Notes under the pieces: generated by a model
Databases searched by the model: none
What the model saw: only the letters and a program-made list of their open reading frames with translations
Told to the model about the DNA's origin: nothing
Shown: positions 44,701 through 55,360 of the stretch, in pieces
Position numbering within the stretch: position 1 is the stretch's first letter
Layout: every line of letters starts with the position of its first letter
Position numbers and translations under genes: made by a program
Assembly (NCBI GenBank): GCA_963669155.1
Contig: OZ022576.1
Span: 10,899,441 to 10,963,440, forward strand
Direction of reading: 5' to 3'
Origin: Arbacia lixula
Lineage: Eukaryota > Echinodermata > Echinoidea > Arbacioida > Arbaciidae
Length of the DNA stretch: 64,000 nt

Positions 44701-47537
44701 AGAAAATAACAAAAATAGGGAATTTATTCTATTAACATTTGCATAAAAAAGTGTACAATTTGGGAGCATAGTACTGTACATCTGACCAAATGTAATTTGT
44801 ATACTTTCTAACACAGAATCTTAACAGTAAGCCAAGAAGTGAGCGCTACATCAATTCATCTATCTATTCCTTCCATCCCTTGATATGTAGATGAAATATC
44901 CAGAAAGAATTTAACAACTTTGCACTGCAAAAGCGATACTATATTCTAAATAGAATTAACAATGTATTACATATCAGACTTATCTATTTTAATAGCAAAA
45001 TTTGTCAGAGATGAGCTAAAATGTAATACACCACACTTGTGGTATAAAAAGCACTGATACAAAATTTCAGTATTACAATACAATTCTTCAGGTCCCTGTT
45101 TCTTTTTCTTGGAAACATGTTTATATGCGTGTATTTACAATTTTGTTTTAAGAAGAAAATTTAGCTGGTCCTGAGTAAGTCCTGAGCACCTTGTTACAAC
45201 GGGAGTGGACTGTATTGTTATATCAGACAACTGTGCAGCTCATGGCATTTCTTAATTCTACCATTGAAGCTAAAATCAGTGAAATGCCTCACCAATAACG
45301 TAACCCAGTTCTGTCTGCACATTCTCGTTGATGGTGAACTCCTCCCCCAGGGAGGCCTGCAGGACCTTGATGAGGGACTGGTGTAGGGTAGTCTTGAAGG
45401 CTTTGTGGTCCTGGGGAAAGGCCCTCATGTCCTGGGGGAGCAACGGGCCCTGGTAGTCTGGCAGCTCTAGCTGGGCGTAGCTGTTTATCTGTAGCAGCTT
45501 TAGCTGTTGGGTTGCTGGTACGGCCTCTCCTATTTGTTTAAAATTTGGGGTAACATGTGACCATAATTTAAAGGTATTACAGCAAGACATCAATGTGAAG
45601 TTACACTGTTTTCATGGTTGATTGTAAGTGTATATCCTCAGCTACTTGTTTAAAAAAAATTTTTTTGGGGGAGTAATATGTGCTCATGAATATAACAGAA
45701 AGACATCAAAGTGAAGTTATACAGTTTCCATGGTTGATTGCTCGTGTGTATCCTCAGATGTTGTGCTGCTTGTACAACAGCTGTTTTTTGTTTTGACTTC
45801 GTGTGAAAATGGGGGAAAAGAGTGCTTGCACTACAGCAAGACATTACAGTGAAGATATACTTTAGCCTTGGTTGCTCAGTGGTGTAACATTTTGTGATAT
45901 TATTGAAGAAAAGGCAATATCATTTTGGTACAATCAAATATTTGTACTTTCAAGTGACTGGTGTCACTTCTGCTGTTGGGTTGCTGGTACACAATGGCTG
46001 TAATTTTTATTTTTTAAAAGAGGGGAGGATATGTGTTCACATTATCATCTGAATGAGGAGCAATACAATTATCGCACAATATAATATTTTCAGCTCGCAA
46101 TCAAGTAGTTCATGAATTTAAAATCACCTGTTCTTTTATTTGCTCAACTAGCCCATCAATATATCATTTAATTTAATTGGTTATTCAAGTAACAAGGACA
46201 GTTACATTTCCTTGTAAATATGGCTTACATGTATAAAGTTTACCTTCTGTCTGTTGAAGAATCTTCTCTAGAAACTGTGGAGGCACCTTCCGCAGCACTG
46301 CCAAAGAGTGGGCCAGATCAATCTGATCCCGGAGTGACATCTCTCCTTGCTTTGCGACTAATCTATCACCAACCTTGTCATAGAAGTCACTTGCATTAAG
46401 GGGTTGATAGAGAATCTGGCTGTAGGCAAACAGCAATCTCTTGAGGTCCAGAGTGGAGAGGTCTTCGAGGGCTGGGGAAGCCATGCGATGGACAGAGCCC
46501 AGGAGTTCTGTTGCTTGGACTCGAAGAACAGCATATGTCTTCGCGATATCACACACAAGGGGAATCGAACAGTCCTCGATTTTCTCTTGTATGTGTGCGG
46601 CAAATTCGCTGAAGAGAGACAGGTTATGGAACCCCAGACTGCCCATGCTACTGAGGATATCCACCATTGGTGCAATCTCCCACTGGGCCCTCTGCTCCAG
46701 GAGCTGATAGGAGATGGCACGCAGGACAGGCAGGGATCTCGTGTTGCTCACTGCCAGAGACTTGGTGAGTCCAGTGAGGTCCTGGAAACTGAACTGGCCG
46801 AGCATCTCCAGGGCCTTGTCTTCGACTCTCTCCAGGAGCTGCTCAGAGATGCGCGCTGCCGGTGGAAGCAGTCTGCGGACCAGCTGAGGGTGCTGGATCT
46901 CTCGCCAGCGGAGCTCCAGCACTCGTCCAGCTTCAGTCACCAGAGCCTTGGTTTCTGGCCTCCTAGAGAACAGCTGGTCATTGCAGATAATGTTTGCTAC
47001 AAAGCGTATAGGAAGAAGACGTAGTCTCCTTCTGCACTCCCCTTCCAGAGCAAGGATAAGAGTGTCGTCTTGACTCTTCATATAAAATGCATTGATCAAT
47101 GTACTTATCAGGCTTTCGTTGCTCAAGTTCTTTGCCCCACTGATGATGCTTTGAGATAATTTAAAGAAACGTTCGTCACCTAAGATTTTAGCGCCCTCTT
47201 CGTCATTTCTCCGGATGTGGCGGAGAGCGCTCACAGCTATGGATGCTTCGTTCCCAGAAAGTTTTTGCTGGCTTACTGCTTGAAGGACCTCTTCAACAGA
47301 TCCTAACGATGACAGATCTTTAAAAAAAGTGTTCCCTGCACTTGCAATGTTTTCGCTTTTGGTCTGAGCAGCTGTTGGACGGTTAGAAATCTCTTCCTGT
47401 AAAAGGATAGATGTTGTTCCTAAAGCCCTGCTTTCGATCCTGCTCAGATTCTGAACAGACTTGACGCAGACCGTGGAATGGGATCTCAGTCTGTGCTGAA
47501 GGTGCAAAGTCAACGGTCGAAGTAGTGAGGAGGCCAT
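38694..47537 (-). CDS. TBRG4: FASTKD4/TBRG4, mitochondrial FAST-RAP RNA-binding protein
   Basis: Five coding exons (47537-46244, 45529-45293, 44683-44647, 40751-40637, 38780-38694) sum to 1770 nt, 589 residues, with every phase agreeing. The N-terminus MASSLLRPLTLHLQHRLRSH is Arg-rich and acid-free, a mitochondrial presequence. Helical repeats typical of FAST domains follow (SNESLISTLINAFYMKS, FQDLTGLTKSLAV, DQIDLAHSLAVLRKVP). The C-terminus is a RAP domain: MALVTFGPPCYLYSSK, LDMMLRHLRAAGFQVLEISYHDW and YLKEKL. FASTK-family proteins stabilise or process mitochondrial mRNAs, and FASTKD4 supports several of them (known for mammals). Length is close to the human protein. TBRG4 rather than another FASTKD is the best fit by length and layout, though paralogue choice is not certain. 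Confidence 0.88.
38920..39530 (+). repeat. TGACC-rich repeat of the 43.2-44.6 kb family
   Basis: Within the TBRG4 intron. It starts AGAGAAATTTGACTGCGTGC, like 43196, and repeats TTGACCTTGACCTGTTACC and GACCCTGACCCATGACC blocks with intervening ATATCATCATTGTACC words. It looks like a diverged, partly tandem relative of the larger repeat. Confidence 0.55.
40637..40751 (-). CDS. TBRG4: TBRG4 RAP-domain exon
   Basis: Acceptor TTCTTCATCAG, then (K)MALVTFGPPCYLYSSKQL and LDMMLRHLRAAGFQVLE, donor GTATGT. It is 115 nt. The RAP fold is a predicted RNA-binding, restriction-endonuclease-like domain. Confidence 0.9.
40786..41337. mobile_element. MITE split by a nested foldback
   Basis: The left piece ACCAAGATGTTCATAAGTTA ... 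GACCTGTTCTT and the right piece GAACAGGTCACCAGTC ... TAACTTACCCACATCTTGGT are inverted to each other. They resemble the 4909-5233 element. The foldback 40854-41216 and a short stretch to its right lie between them. Confidence 0.5.
40854..41216. mobile_element. 363-bp foldback element with ~180-bp arms
   Basis: Begins GGGCATATACTGTACTGGGA and ends TCCCAGTACAGTATATGCCC. The arms stay complementary to the centre (AAAATGTTCGGCCCGAACATTTT) with only scattered mismatches, so it is young. No coding potential. It lies in the TBRG4 intron just upstream of the RAP exon. Confidence 0.85.
41735..42090 (+). repeat. Two-unit tandem repeat ending in GACGGAC array
   Basis: Units at about 41735-41877 and 41880-42025 share TGACCTTTGACCTTATCCTG, CACCATAACATG and GACCCAAGTTAGGTTGTAAT. 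The array ends with four GACGGAC-type units (42058-42088). The layout mirrors the end of the 43.2-44.6 kb repeat. Confidence 0.8.
43196..44610 (+). repeat. Tandem ~200-bp repeat with TGACCTTTGACCT motifs
   Basis: About six degenerate units carry TTCATTGACCTTTGACCTC, CCATGTTTGGTTGGAATTGC and GGATTTGGATTTATTGTGAA. The block begins near GACTGCCACGCAGACGATAA and ends with a GGACGGAC array and ATAATGCCTCC / GAGGCATAAAA. It fills most of one TBRG4 intron. No open frame is credible. Confidence 0.8.
44647..44683 (-). CDS. TBRG4: TBRG4 37-nt microexon
   Basis: Acceptor TTTGTAAACAG, 37 nt, donor GTAAGA. It codes (D)ADISTKEGSSK(K). Without it exon 2 (one leftover base) cannot join the RAP exon (needs two) in frame; with it both junctions close. 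It forms the linker before the RAP domain. Confidence 0.82.
45293..45529 (-). CDS. TBRG4: TBRG4 coding exon 2
   Basis: Acceptor AACAAATAG then (G)EAVPATQQLKLLQINSYAQ, ending ELGYVI plus one base before GTGAGG. The length of 237 nt is phase-consistent with both neighbours. It codes the second FAST region. The acceptor has a weak pyrimidine tract, AAATTTTAAACAAATAG. Confidence 0.9.
45595..45990 (+). repeat. Degenerate tandem repeat including copied exon edge
   Basis: Units share AGACATCAATGTGAAGTTA, TTTCATGGTTGATTG and GTGTATCCTCAG. At 45972-45990 the 19-bp word GCTGTTGGGTTGCTGGTAC is identical to 45503-45521 inside TBRG4 exon 2. The intron between 45529 and 46244 therefore carries relics of a duplicated exon-intron junction. 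Confidence 0.7.
46244..47537 (-). CDS. TBRG4: TBRG4 coding exon 1 (presequence and helical repeats)
   Basis: ATG at 47537 lies in CTTCACAATGGCC, a fair eukaryotic start context. An acceptor-like TTGCTTGCAG sits 17-18 nt upstream of the ATG, so the leader may come from a farther exon. The exon ends ACAGAAG before GTAAAC. The plus-strand frame across 46404-47024 is an antisense shadow. Confidence 0.92.
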
Positions 47538-47707
47538 TGTGAAGTGCTTCCTGCAAGCAAGGTGGATTCCAAGACAAAATTACTACATGGTTACAAAATT
47601 TGACTCAATTGCACGGTCCGCTGTATAAAAAGTTAAAATTTGCATGCAGAAACCCTGCTTGACCTCATAAAGAGTATGAAGGAAGAGTTTGATTTAATCA
47701 GGGACAC

Positions 47708-47872
47708 TCACGGTATATTTTGTCCAGTTCAGCATGAAACATGATGCTTTTTAAGCTAAAGCATCGTGTTTCATGCTGAACTGGACAAAATAAACTGCAG
47801 TTTAAAACTGCGGCTCTTTCCCTATCTTCCCTTTCCCTTAACCCGTGCCAATTCCTGTGAGCTGTAGTGCAT
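47708..47872. mobile_element. Family A foldback copy near TBRG4 start
   Basis: GTCCAGTTCAGCATGAAACA and its complement face each other around ATGATGCTTTTTAAGCTAAA. The right arm continues with GGCTCTTTCCCTATCTTCCC and ends GAGCTGTAGTGC. The left outer arm is missing. It ends 165 bp upstream of the TBRG4 ATG. Confidence 0.65.
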
Positions 47873-49033
47873 GTGGTGTTATCAGAGTGCTCTTAAAGTG
47901 ATAGTCTACCCTGAAGCTAAGTTGGCTTTACAATGAAAGTAGAAACATTAAAGAAAAGAAGAAGTACAGGTTTTGACACAAATTCTGAAAGTATACTGAA
48001 GGTCTTATCTAAATAATGGCAGCTGGCTGAATAGTGGCTGACATATTTAGACATTTTAAATGTCTTGAAGGTTTTTTCCGAATCTATTTTGGAATAAGAA
48101 ATTTCCTCAGAAGTACTACCCACAAAATACTTCATGGCTTTTGGATGAAACCCTCAAAAAAAGAATGGTGTGATCTGGCATGATTAGATTTTAAACTGAT
48201 ATGCCACATTCTGGTGGGAGGGGGGGGGAGGGGGGGATGTTTAAGGGAGGACAAATACCAGTATCTGTACTTTAATGTGATCTTTGATGCCCCTAAATTA
48301 ATCACAATTGTTGTCATTCCAATCAAGTTCAATGAGGGTTTTTTGCTATAACACTGCTTTTATCATTAAAGGTACAATATTACACGCAGCCATGTAGACT
48401 CTATACGTCTACACTTTCCATTTATATCACTGATTTTAACAGAAAGCAACCTGAACAAGAAATTTGAAATGCATGTTCCAAACGATTAAACTAACTTGGT
48501 CAGAGTATATTTGTGATTTCTACCCAGCTGTTTTCCCCATACAATTTACCACACCAAAACGTTGAGGCTTTCAATAGCTTGGCATAGGACCCCACACCTT
48601 TGGCGTGGGGTTCCTCGTAGAGCTAGATTCAACATGTGTGGTCATCACTAACGATACGTTGTATGTATAACTGGGTGGAGCTAACCGTAACTGCTCATGC
48701 AGAAGACATCATCAAGTCAAACTCAAAGTACTGCATGCTCACTGAAGATAGACAGGACCCTGTTCATTTTACAATTATTATTAGCAGAGTTCCGACAGAT
48801 CAATCTTTTTTTTTGTGGACACCCTATTCGCTAAATGATGATTCTTTATACAACACATTGATCTACAAAAATTTACATGTAGATCCATCTACCGGAGTAC
48901 CGGTACGCGGTACTCCCTAGCCCCACGAGGAAACCTCACGCGAAGCCAGGCGTGGCCGTGGGGTCCGACGTAAGGCTAGTTACTCCCCGGACCCGTATTA
49001 CGAGATGAATTAATTCTCATGCTCAATTAGACC

Positions 49034-49305
49034 GAAAAATCACCCTCTGTAGGCCGTTGGATCCGCTGAGATTGTATCTGGCTCCTCTGAATGCCCTGTC
49101 CAAAAAAGTAATTTGGATTAAAGAATGCCCCAAATGAGACCGTTAATGTGTTATTCCTGTCTAGCTAATGCTCAGACAGGAAATGAGGAATAAACGTTTA
49201 ATTTGGGGCATTCTTAATTCTTTAATCGAAAGTACATTTGTTGACATTCAGAGAAGCCGAAAGCAGTCTACGCTGATCCAACGACCTACAGTAATTGATT
49301 TTCGT
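49034..49305. mobile_element. MITE with long inverted arms
   Basis: CTGTAGGCCGTTGGATC pairs with GATCCAACGACCTACAG, CTCCTCTGAATG with CATTCAGAGAAG, and AAGAATGCCCCAAAT with ATTTGGGGCATTCTT. Central CTGTCT/AGACAG forms the tip. No coding potential. Confidence 0.75.
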
Positions 49306-49543
49306 TCTGCATGATGCACTGAAATAGACCCAAGAAGATCGTATACGGTGCATATGCATCGACTCGTCAAGATCTCACTTGGTCCCACTCGTTCATTTCA
49401 GTGCCATAGACGATACTGTATGTGCCATGGAATGCACTGTTTAGTGTTAGAGTGAAGATTGTATTTCCCTAATTCAATTGAGCAATATTGAAAAAAATTT
49501 CATCACATTAATTTACTGGGTATCAAGGTAACTGTTTCCTTAC

Positions 49544-49700
49544 TCGAAAACATATGCTGCCTCCAGTACAATCCGAAGTTTTTCCCTCGAACCTCGGACC
49601 GGTTTTCACGCGTATAGCCGTTCGTTGACATGCACAGCACATGCATGCACAAAACACATAACACACACTATGGTAGTGTGAAGTGCGCCCATTTTGGAGG
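49544..49700 (-). other. Candidate TBRG4 leader exon or promoter region
   Basis: On the minus strand a CG-richer stretch (TTCCTCCAAAATGGGCGC) ends at TTTTCGA before GTAAGG (49543-49538). It could be the noncoding first exon that splices to the acceptor at about 47555. The ATG in it opens a 28-codon frame only. The limits are guesses. Confidence 0.25.
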
Positions 49701-52473
49701 AAAGAAAATCTAAATTTCGACATCCAAGAGAGTGCTACGAACCTTCTTCTCCGACAGCTGCTCACACTTTTTTGCCTTTTTATTGATAATAAAATGTTTT
49801 AAATTTTCTCTCTCTTGATCGACCTGTGTTTCAGGGTTTTTCGCTCAAAGCAATAAAAACAATCAAATAACAAGTAAAAGACAAGGACAAAAAAAAATGT
49901 TCAGGAAAGCTAAACTGGAAGTCGTCATCTATCATTTGTGGAAACTGCTCAGCAAGTGATCTGTTCCAAAAATAGCAAGGATTTTGATTTCACATACCCT
50001 AGGGTAGGTTAACGCCAGCGTTTACAGCTCAGTAGGCAGGTCCTTATCATGATTTTCGGTGCAAGCAGCAAAACGATTGTCATCAAAGGGATAGTTCACC
50101 CTAAAATTAAGGTTTCAAAGCAAGCAGACACTTGGAAGGAACACAATAGTTAAGTTTTAATGAAAATCGCAAAATCCGTCAAAGGATAAGAAATTTATGA
50201 GGTTTTTTAAGTTTTATTTTGGTGTCGGCACCTTCGAGGTGCTCTCCCACACGTTGTGTGCATTTTATCCAAAAGATATTCATCCTTTTATTTTTTATGC
50301 ATTAGAAATGCGTCTTTGTTTTTTACACACAAACTTATATGAACAAAATCATCTCGTTGTCAAAAACAGAAAAAGAGCAATTTATGCTGTTATACTGCAC
50401 ACACCATATTGGAGATCACCTCACACGTGATGTCACAAAATTGAAATTTCAAAAGATTGTAGCTCTCTTATCCTGTTAATCCTGTCATGTTATTAAACAA
50501 ATTCTGACGCGGTTAACAACTTCCACCCATTCATTGGGTCATGCTATAGCAACACAACCAATTTAAGGAGGATATCAGTTAATGGACTAATTTTGTAAGA
50601 ATTAGTTGGCGGAATGTTTTTTTTAAAGCACGATGTTTTTTTTCGGGACGTCAGTCAGCTAAGTAGAGCCTTTTTTGTGATTGACTTTCTTCTGCCAAGT
50701 GGATATGTGCCCCAATGTTGATAATTGCTTTATTCCCCTTTGTCTTTTGGCAGGGAAATTTATATTAGTGCAATATGCTGCAATTGTGCATTCCAACAAA
50801 ACCCATGTCCAAAATCGATCAATGTCTACTTTAAACAACGGTAGTAAATCACTTTAATCCCTACTGGTAAGGTGCAAACTGTCCTATAGAAGTATTTTTT
50901 TGCCACTACAGAAATAAAAATGCATACAAGAAAAAACAAACATGAAGCAGTTATGTAAAGTAATGTCAAGCCTATTATGTTTGGGAGTAAAATTATAAGA
51001 TGATGATGTAGCAATAACCATCAACATCAAACCTTGAACGCCTAAGGGCCCCTCGGTTCTCAACCCCATCATCCCCTCTAAAGGCCTTTATGGGTACGAG
51101 CAAATCACATCATTGTTTGTTCCGTGACGTCACAGGGAGAGGCCTTCTCTGGTCGTATAGCTAGCGCCCTTCACCCAAGGGAATGGAATGTATGACGTCA
51201 TTCTGCACCGCAGGAGGATCTCCGAACAAATATCAAAACAAATAGACGACATTTAATTGCCCATTTAATGTCATATTATCCCAATGACGTAATTTTTTCT
51301 CGGCCAGAATAGGCCTAGACAGTTATGGCAGTGGTGCAGCGTCCTTAATATTTCAACTTTGACACTTTTGAATTGGCCAAAGGTAATGTGTTCCGTTTAC
51401 CAAATATTGCAATATGTCACATAACAATAAGTGCAGTATTAACAGTGGCGTCGAATTCTAACATCTTGCATGAACCTATCGCTCTGTCTTCTTTGCAGGT
51501 TCATTTTTATCCAAAGCGAATGAAGGTTGAGTTTGACAATGATATCTGTCGTTGTCTGCATGGTCATAAATCCTATGGAAAGCCTTACAAAGGCCATATT
51601 CCTTGCAGGTCAATATTTATTTTACAGTCGGGAGATACACCATATAGGCCTACGTGAAGTAGTTGTACCAGATCGTGTTGAAAATAAAATTTAGCGCAAA
51701 AGTAATCAATATTGCCTCGTTTATCAAAATTATTGGTAATTTCAAATTGTTTTCGTTTTATGATGCAAACATCTCCTCAAGTTCCCTTCACTCTCAAGTT
51801 TAAAAGTTATACGAATCTGTTTGTAAGATGTTGAAGCGCTTTCATGCTTTGCGATGACTCGATATACAGAAGCTTCAAAATACAGAAACTTGAGTTTTGG
51901 AAAATGGTATCATTTCATTAAAATATTGTTTGACCGGAGGCTGTTCTTCCTCTTAATTGCACATTATACATGGTATACAAATACGACATACTGAGAGCAT
52001 GATGAGTATCGCAGCGAAAATTAATACATCAGCACTTAATTTTACATGAACATGACGTGTGACGTTTAAATATCAACTGACCCTGGGCAGCCAAGCGGTA
52101 GAGATGGAGAGTCCACATGTAGCATAATAAGGACACCATTTTCAGTGTCGCCAAAATCAAATGACGTAATTTCATCAATATTTGCGCTTTGGGTCGTTGT
52201 TGTTGTTGTTGTTGTTTGTTTTTTTAGGTTATGCTTGTAGAGGCATTGTCCAGGGAGCAATTGCCTTTGGTATTATATGGAATTGTGATTGCCGTATGGG
52301 GATATATAGAGGCATATTGTCCTTATGGTAAACACAACAAAAAAAAAGTAACTACCCCCCGCCCCCCCCCCCCCCCCCCTAAGCAAAATAACTTATTGAC
52401 TAACGTCTGTGTGAAAATCACAGAAATCCAATTAAACATGCATAAGTGGGCAAATTCTAAAGGCAAAAATGTC

Positions 52474-52866
52474 ACTTTTCAAAAGTCACAAGGGTAATTT
52501 TGGAATTTTATCATATGAATTTTTGACGAGTTCCATTTCTGGTGAATAATTTAAGTCCTTTTAATGTTTATCATCCATCTCTCGATGCACTTATACCTAT
52601 CCCGACACTAAACCATTGCTCCGGTCGAGTGAGCACCGTTTAACACAGACTCATCCCTTGAGTTTGAAACTTTTACAAACCCTTTTTGGCTGAAAAAATA
52701 AAACTCTGGATATTTTGACAGAGATATAACATGACCAGTTATGTAAGCAAAAGAAGTCATTTTCGTGTCATGGTTGAGTGAAAACACTTTAAAAATTGCA
52801 CGAGAAATGCCAAAATGTATTGTTACAACGGCATAAACAATTACCCTTGTGACTTATGAAAAGTCG
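52474..52866. mobile_element. MITE with ACTTTTCAAAAGTCACAAGG ends
   Basis: Left ACTTTTCAAAAGTCACAAGG with GTAATT; right AATTACCCTTGTGACTTATG with AAAAGT. The interior shows no coding signal. C-rich runs border it on both sides. Confidence 0.6.
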
Positions 52867-54589
52867 AATTAGACTGTTATTTTCCATTGAGCAAAGAGAG
52901 GCGCGAATGCACTTTTTAGAAAAAAAAATCATGACAACCCCCCCCCCCCCCCCCTCTGCTCATCACATTTTAGAGACTGGGCGGGATTTAAAAAAATCAG
53001 CTCGAACCACCCCCCCCCCCCCCCTCCTTTCAAAAATCCTGCGTACGCCCCTGAGCAAAAACAACAGTCTAATTGTCTTTACATCATGACTCTATATGTT
53101 TTGCCAATGTTTCGATGGTTTTGTGGTGATCTGAAAAAGGGACGGGCTGTCTCTGATCAAAACATTTTGTTTCCCAATTCATACACTCTTGGACATAATT
53201 TTCATGAGCATTTTTGGATACAATAAAGTACAATATACAATGTATAAACAATTATTAACAATTATTACAAGTGAATGTTTGCATGATACTTTGATACTTC
53301 AAAATTCAAAAACTCCATATATATTAAAGAATTAACATAAATTCTTTGTTTGTGTTTTATCTATTCAGTCATGGATTTAAACATTTCCATTTAGTCACCT
53401 GGTTGTTTTCAAGTGAGTCTACAAACCAACTATTCAAACATATATACAAACAAAATATTCAAACAAATATACAAACGAAATATTCAAACAATATTCGACG
53501 AAACAATACGTCAAGAACAGAATTCATTCACGATACAAAGTGATAAACAGCATGAATATATCATGATAAAAACATTGGAAAAATAACAAAAATATCATGA
53601 TAAAAACACATCGCAGAGAGCTACCATTAGCATCACGAGTTACCATCAGCAGAAAGCACATTGGTCAGCGACAACAGCATACGCACACAGATATTATAAC
53701 ACAAAAATGAATATTATGATAATAAAAAAGAAATGATTTCTATTCTTTATATTTTAGGTATTGTTGTTCTTCTTGTTTGTCTTCTTCACTCGTTAATCAT
53801 GTTAATTTCGTTTATTAACACAATTATTGACAAAAGAAGACGGGGAGGAGGAGGAGGGGAAGGGGTACAAATAATGGGAGGAAGATCATGGGGCCCACAC
53901 ACAATCTCAAGGTGACAATGTTATCATGCCACTTCATCACCTCCATCACAATCCTGGACATCTATGACATCAGTCACTGTTTTCCAAACACTTATGCTGG
54001 GCAATTAAAGCGCGTTGAAATCGAAACCAGTCACGTGGTCTTTGAGACCAGCTATGCCGGGAGAGAGAAGAAGGGCGGGAGAGGCCGACACTGGGGTCAC
54101 ATGTTTATGATGATGGCATAGCTACCAGTGACGTCATTGGAATGCAACGCTCCATTTTAGGAATGACTGCAACAGGGCGGGAGAAGATGGATATCTGGTA
54201 GAGGACGGCGTTCTCTGCGTGGCGTTTTATCGGAGGCGTGTCAGGGATGACTGGTAGGCTTATGGTGTCTCGAAAGGGAGGGTCTTTTTTTCATGGTTTT
54301 ACTGGTAACTCACGATTTATCTGATGAACCATACTGAAGAACTTACAATATGTGTAATGTCTATCATGATTAAAGAATGACCAATCATAAATAGAAGGGC
54401 ATAATAATAAGAGAAAAAACAAGATTTTTTTATCAATAATTAAAGAATGTCTCATTAATAATAATCATTCATTCATCCGTTTTGTATTTCAAATATAATT
54501 TTTTTTTTTTTGTAATTTTTCATCAACATGTACCCTATTCATTTGGTTAATCCACCGAAGTATACGTTATGCCAATGGCTCTCGCCACG

Positions 54590-55360
54590 GCGGTTCCGAT
54601 GTAATGATAATGAAAATGGCAGCCGAACTTAATGACACATCGTTTTCCCCATCATTTCCCCCTCTGCTGTACACCCTCCCAACCTCCCGACCCGCTCGCA
54701 GAATGCCAGAAGCCTGACGTATCTAAACCCAACAGCCATACATACAGTCTGACTACAGTGTAAGGGACAACGGCCCATCATTCCTACGGACAGGCCTACA
54801 CGGGATCGCATACCGTCAACTCAAAGTCAGTTTTCGTCAACAGAGGTATCAAGAACTCCGAGCAACCCAACTCCCCCAGTGTGCCTAAATGTCCGATCAA
54901 CTTTTGGCTGCTATTCTTAGCCTCAGCGACCGCCGAGAAGTTTCCTCCCTGAGAAATACCAACTCTCCCTCGCTGGACGCCGACCGGTCTCTTATATCCC
55001 TTACACCGCGTCGGCCTATTCCCTCGACCACTCATGCAGGCAGCTTGGTATCTGGGAGACATCCGAAGACGACATTTTTGACGGTCCTCTGTTATCAAGC
55101 TGGGTGGAAGACGCCATTAGGAAGTTGTTTACAACGTGGGCCGCGTGGCTATAGAGCTCCCGTTCTATTGCCTACAGATACCGGCTTTGTTGTGGGCTGA
55201 TTGCGTAAACGAGGATTTGATTCTCCCATCCCTGACCTTTAAGCTAATTGAGAGCGACTCCTCCTCCTTCCCAGCCTCCTACGCCCTCAAAGACGAGGGC
55301 CCGGGTTTTCAGATCCATTGAAGCCTCAGCCGGAACAGCACACCTGGCTTTCACCGTGAG
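54590..55360 (+). other. GC- and CpG-rich island, possible 5' exon
   Basis: About 770 bp stand out in base composition from AT-rich neighbours. It contains ATGGCAGCCGAACTTAATG at 54616 (33 codons) and several short frames on both strands, none recognisable. It ends TTTCACC before GTGAGTAC at 55360, a strong plus-strand donor. One stretch reads LLSSWVEDAIRKLFTTWAAW between stops. A promoter-exon of a plus-strand gene beyond the window, or a decayed retroelement, are both possible. Confidence 0.3.

Noticed and set aside
46404-47024. 206-residue plus-strand frame
   Set aside because: It lies wholly antisense to TBRG4 exon 1, whose minus-strand frame is longer, splices correctly and matches a known family.
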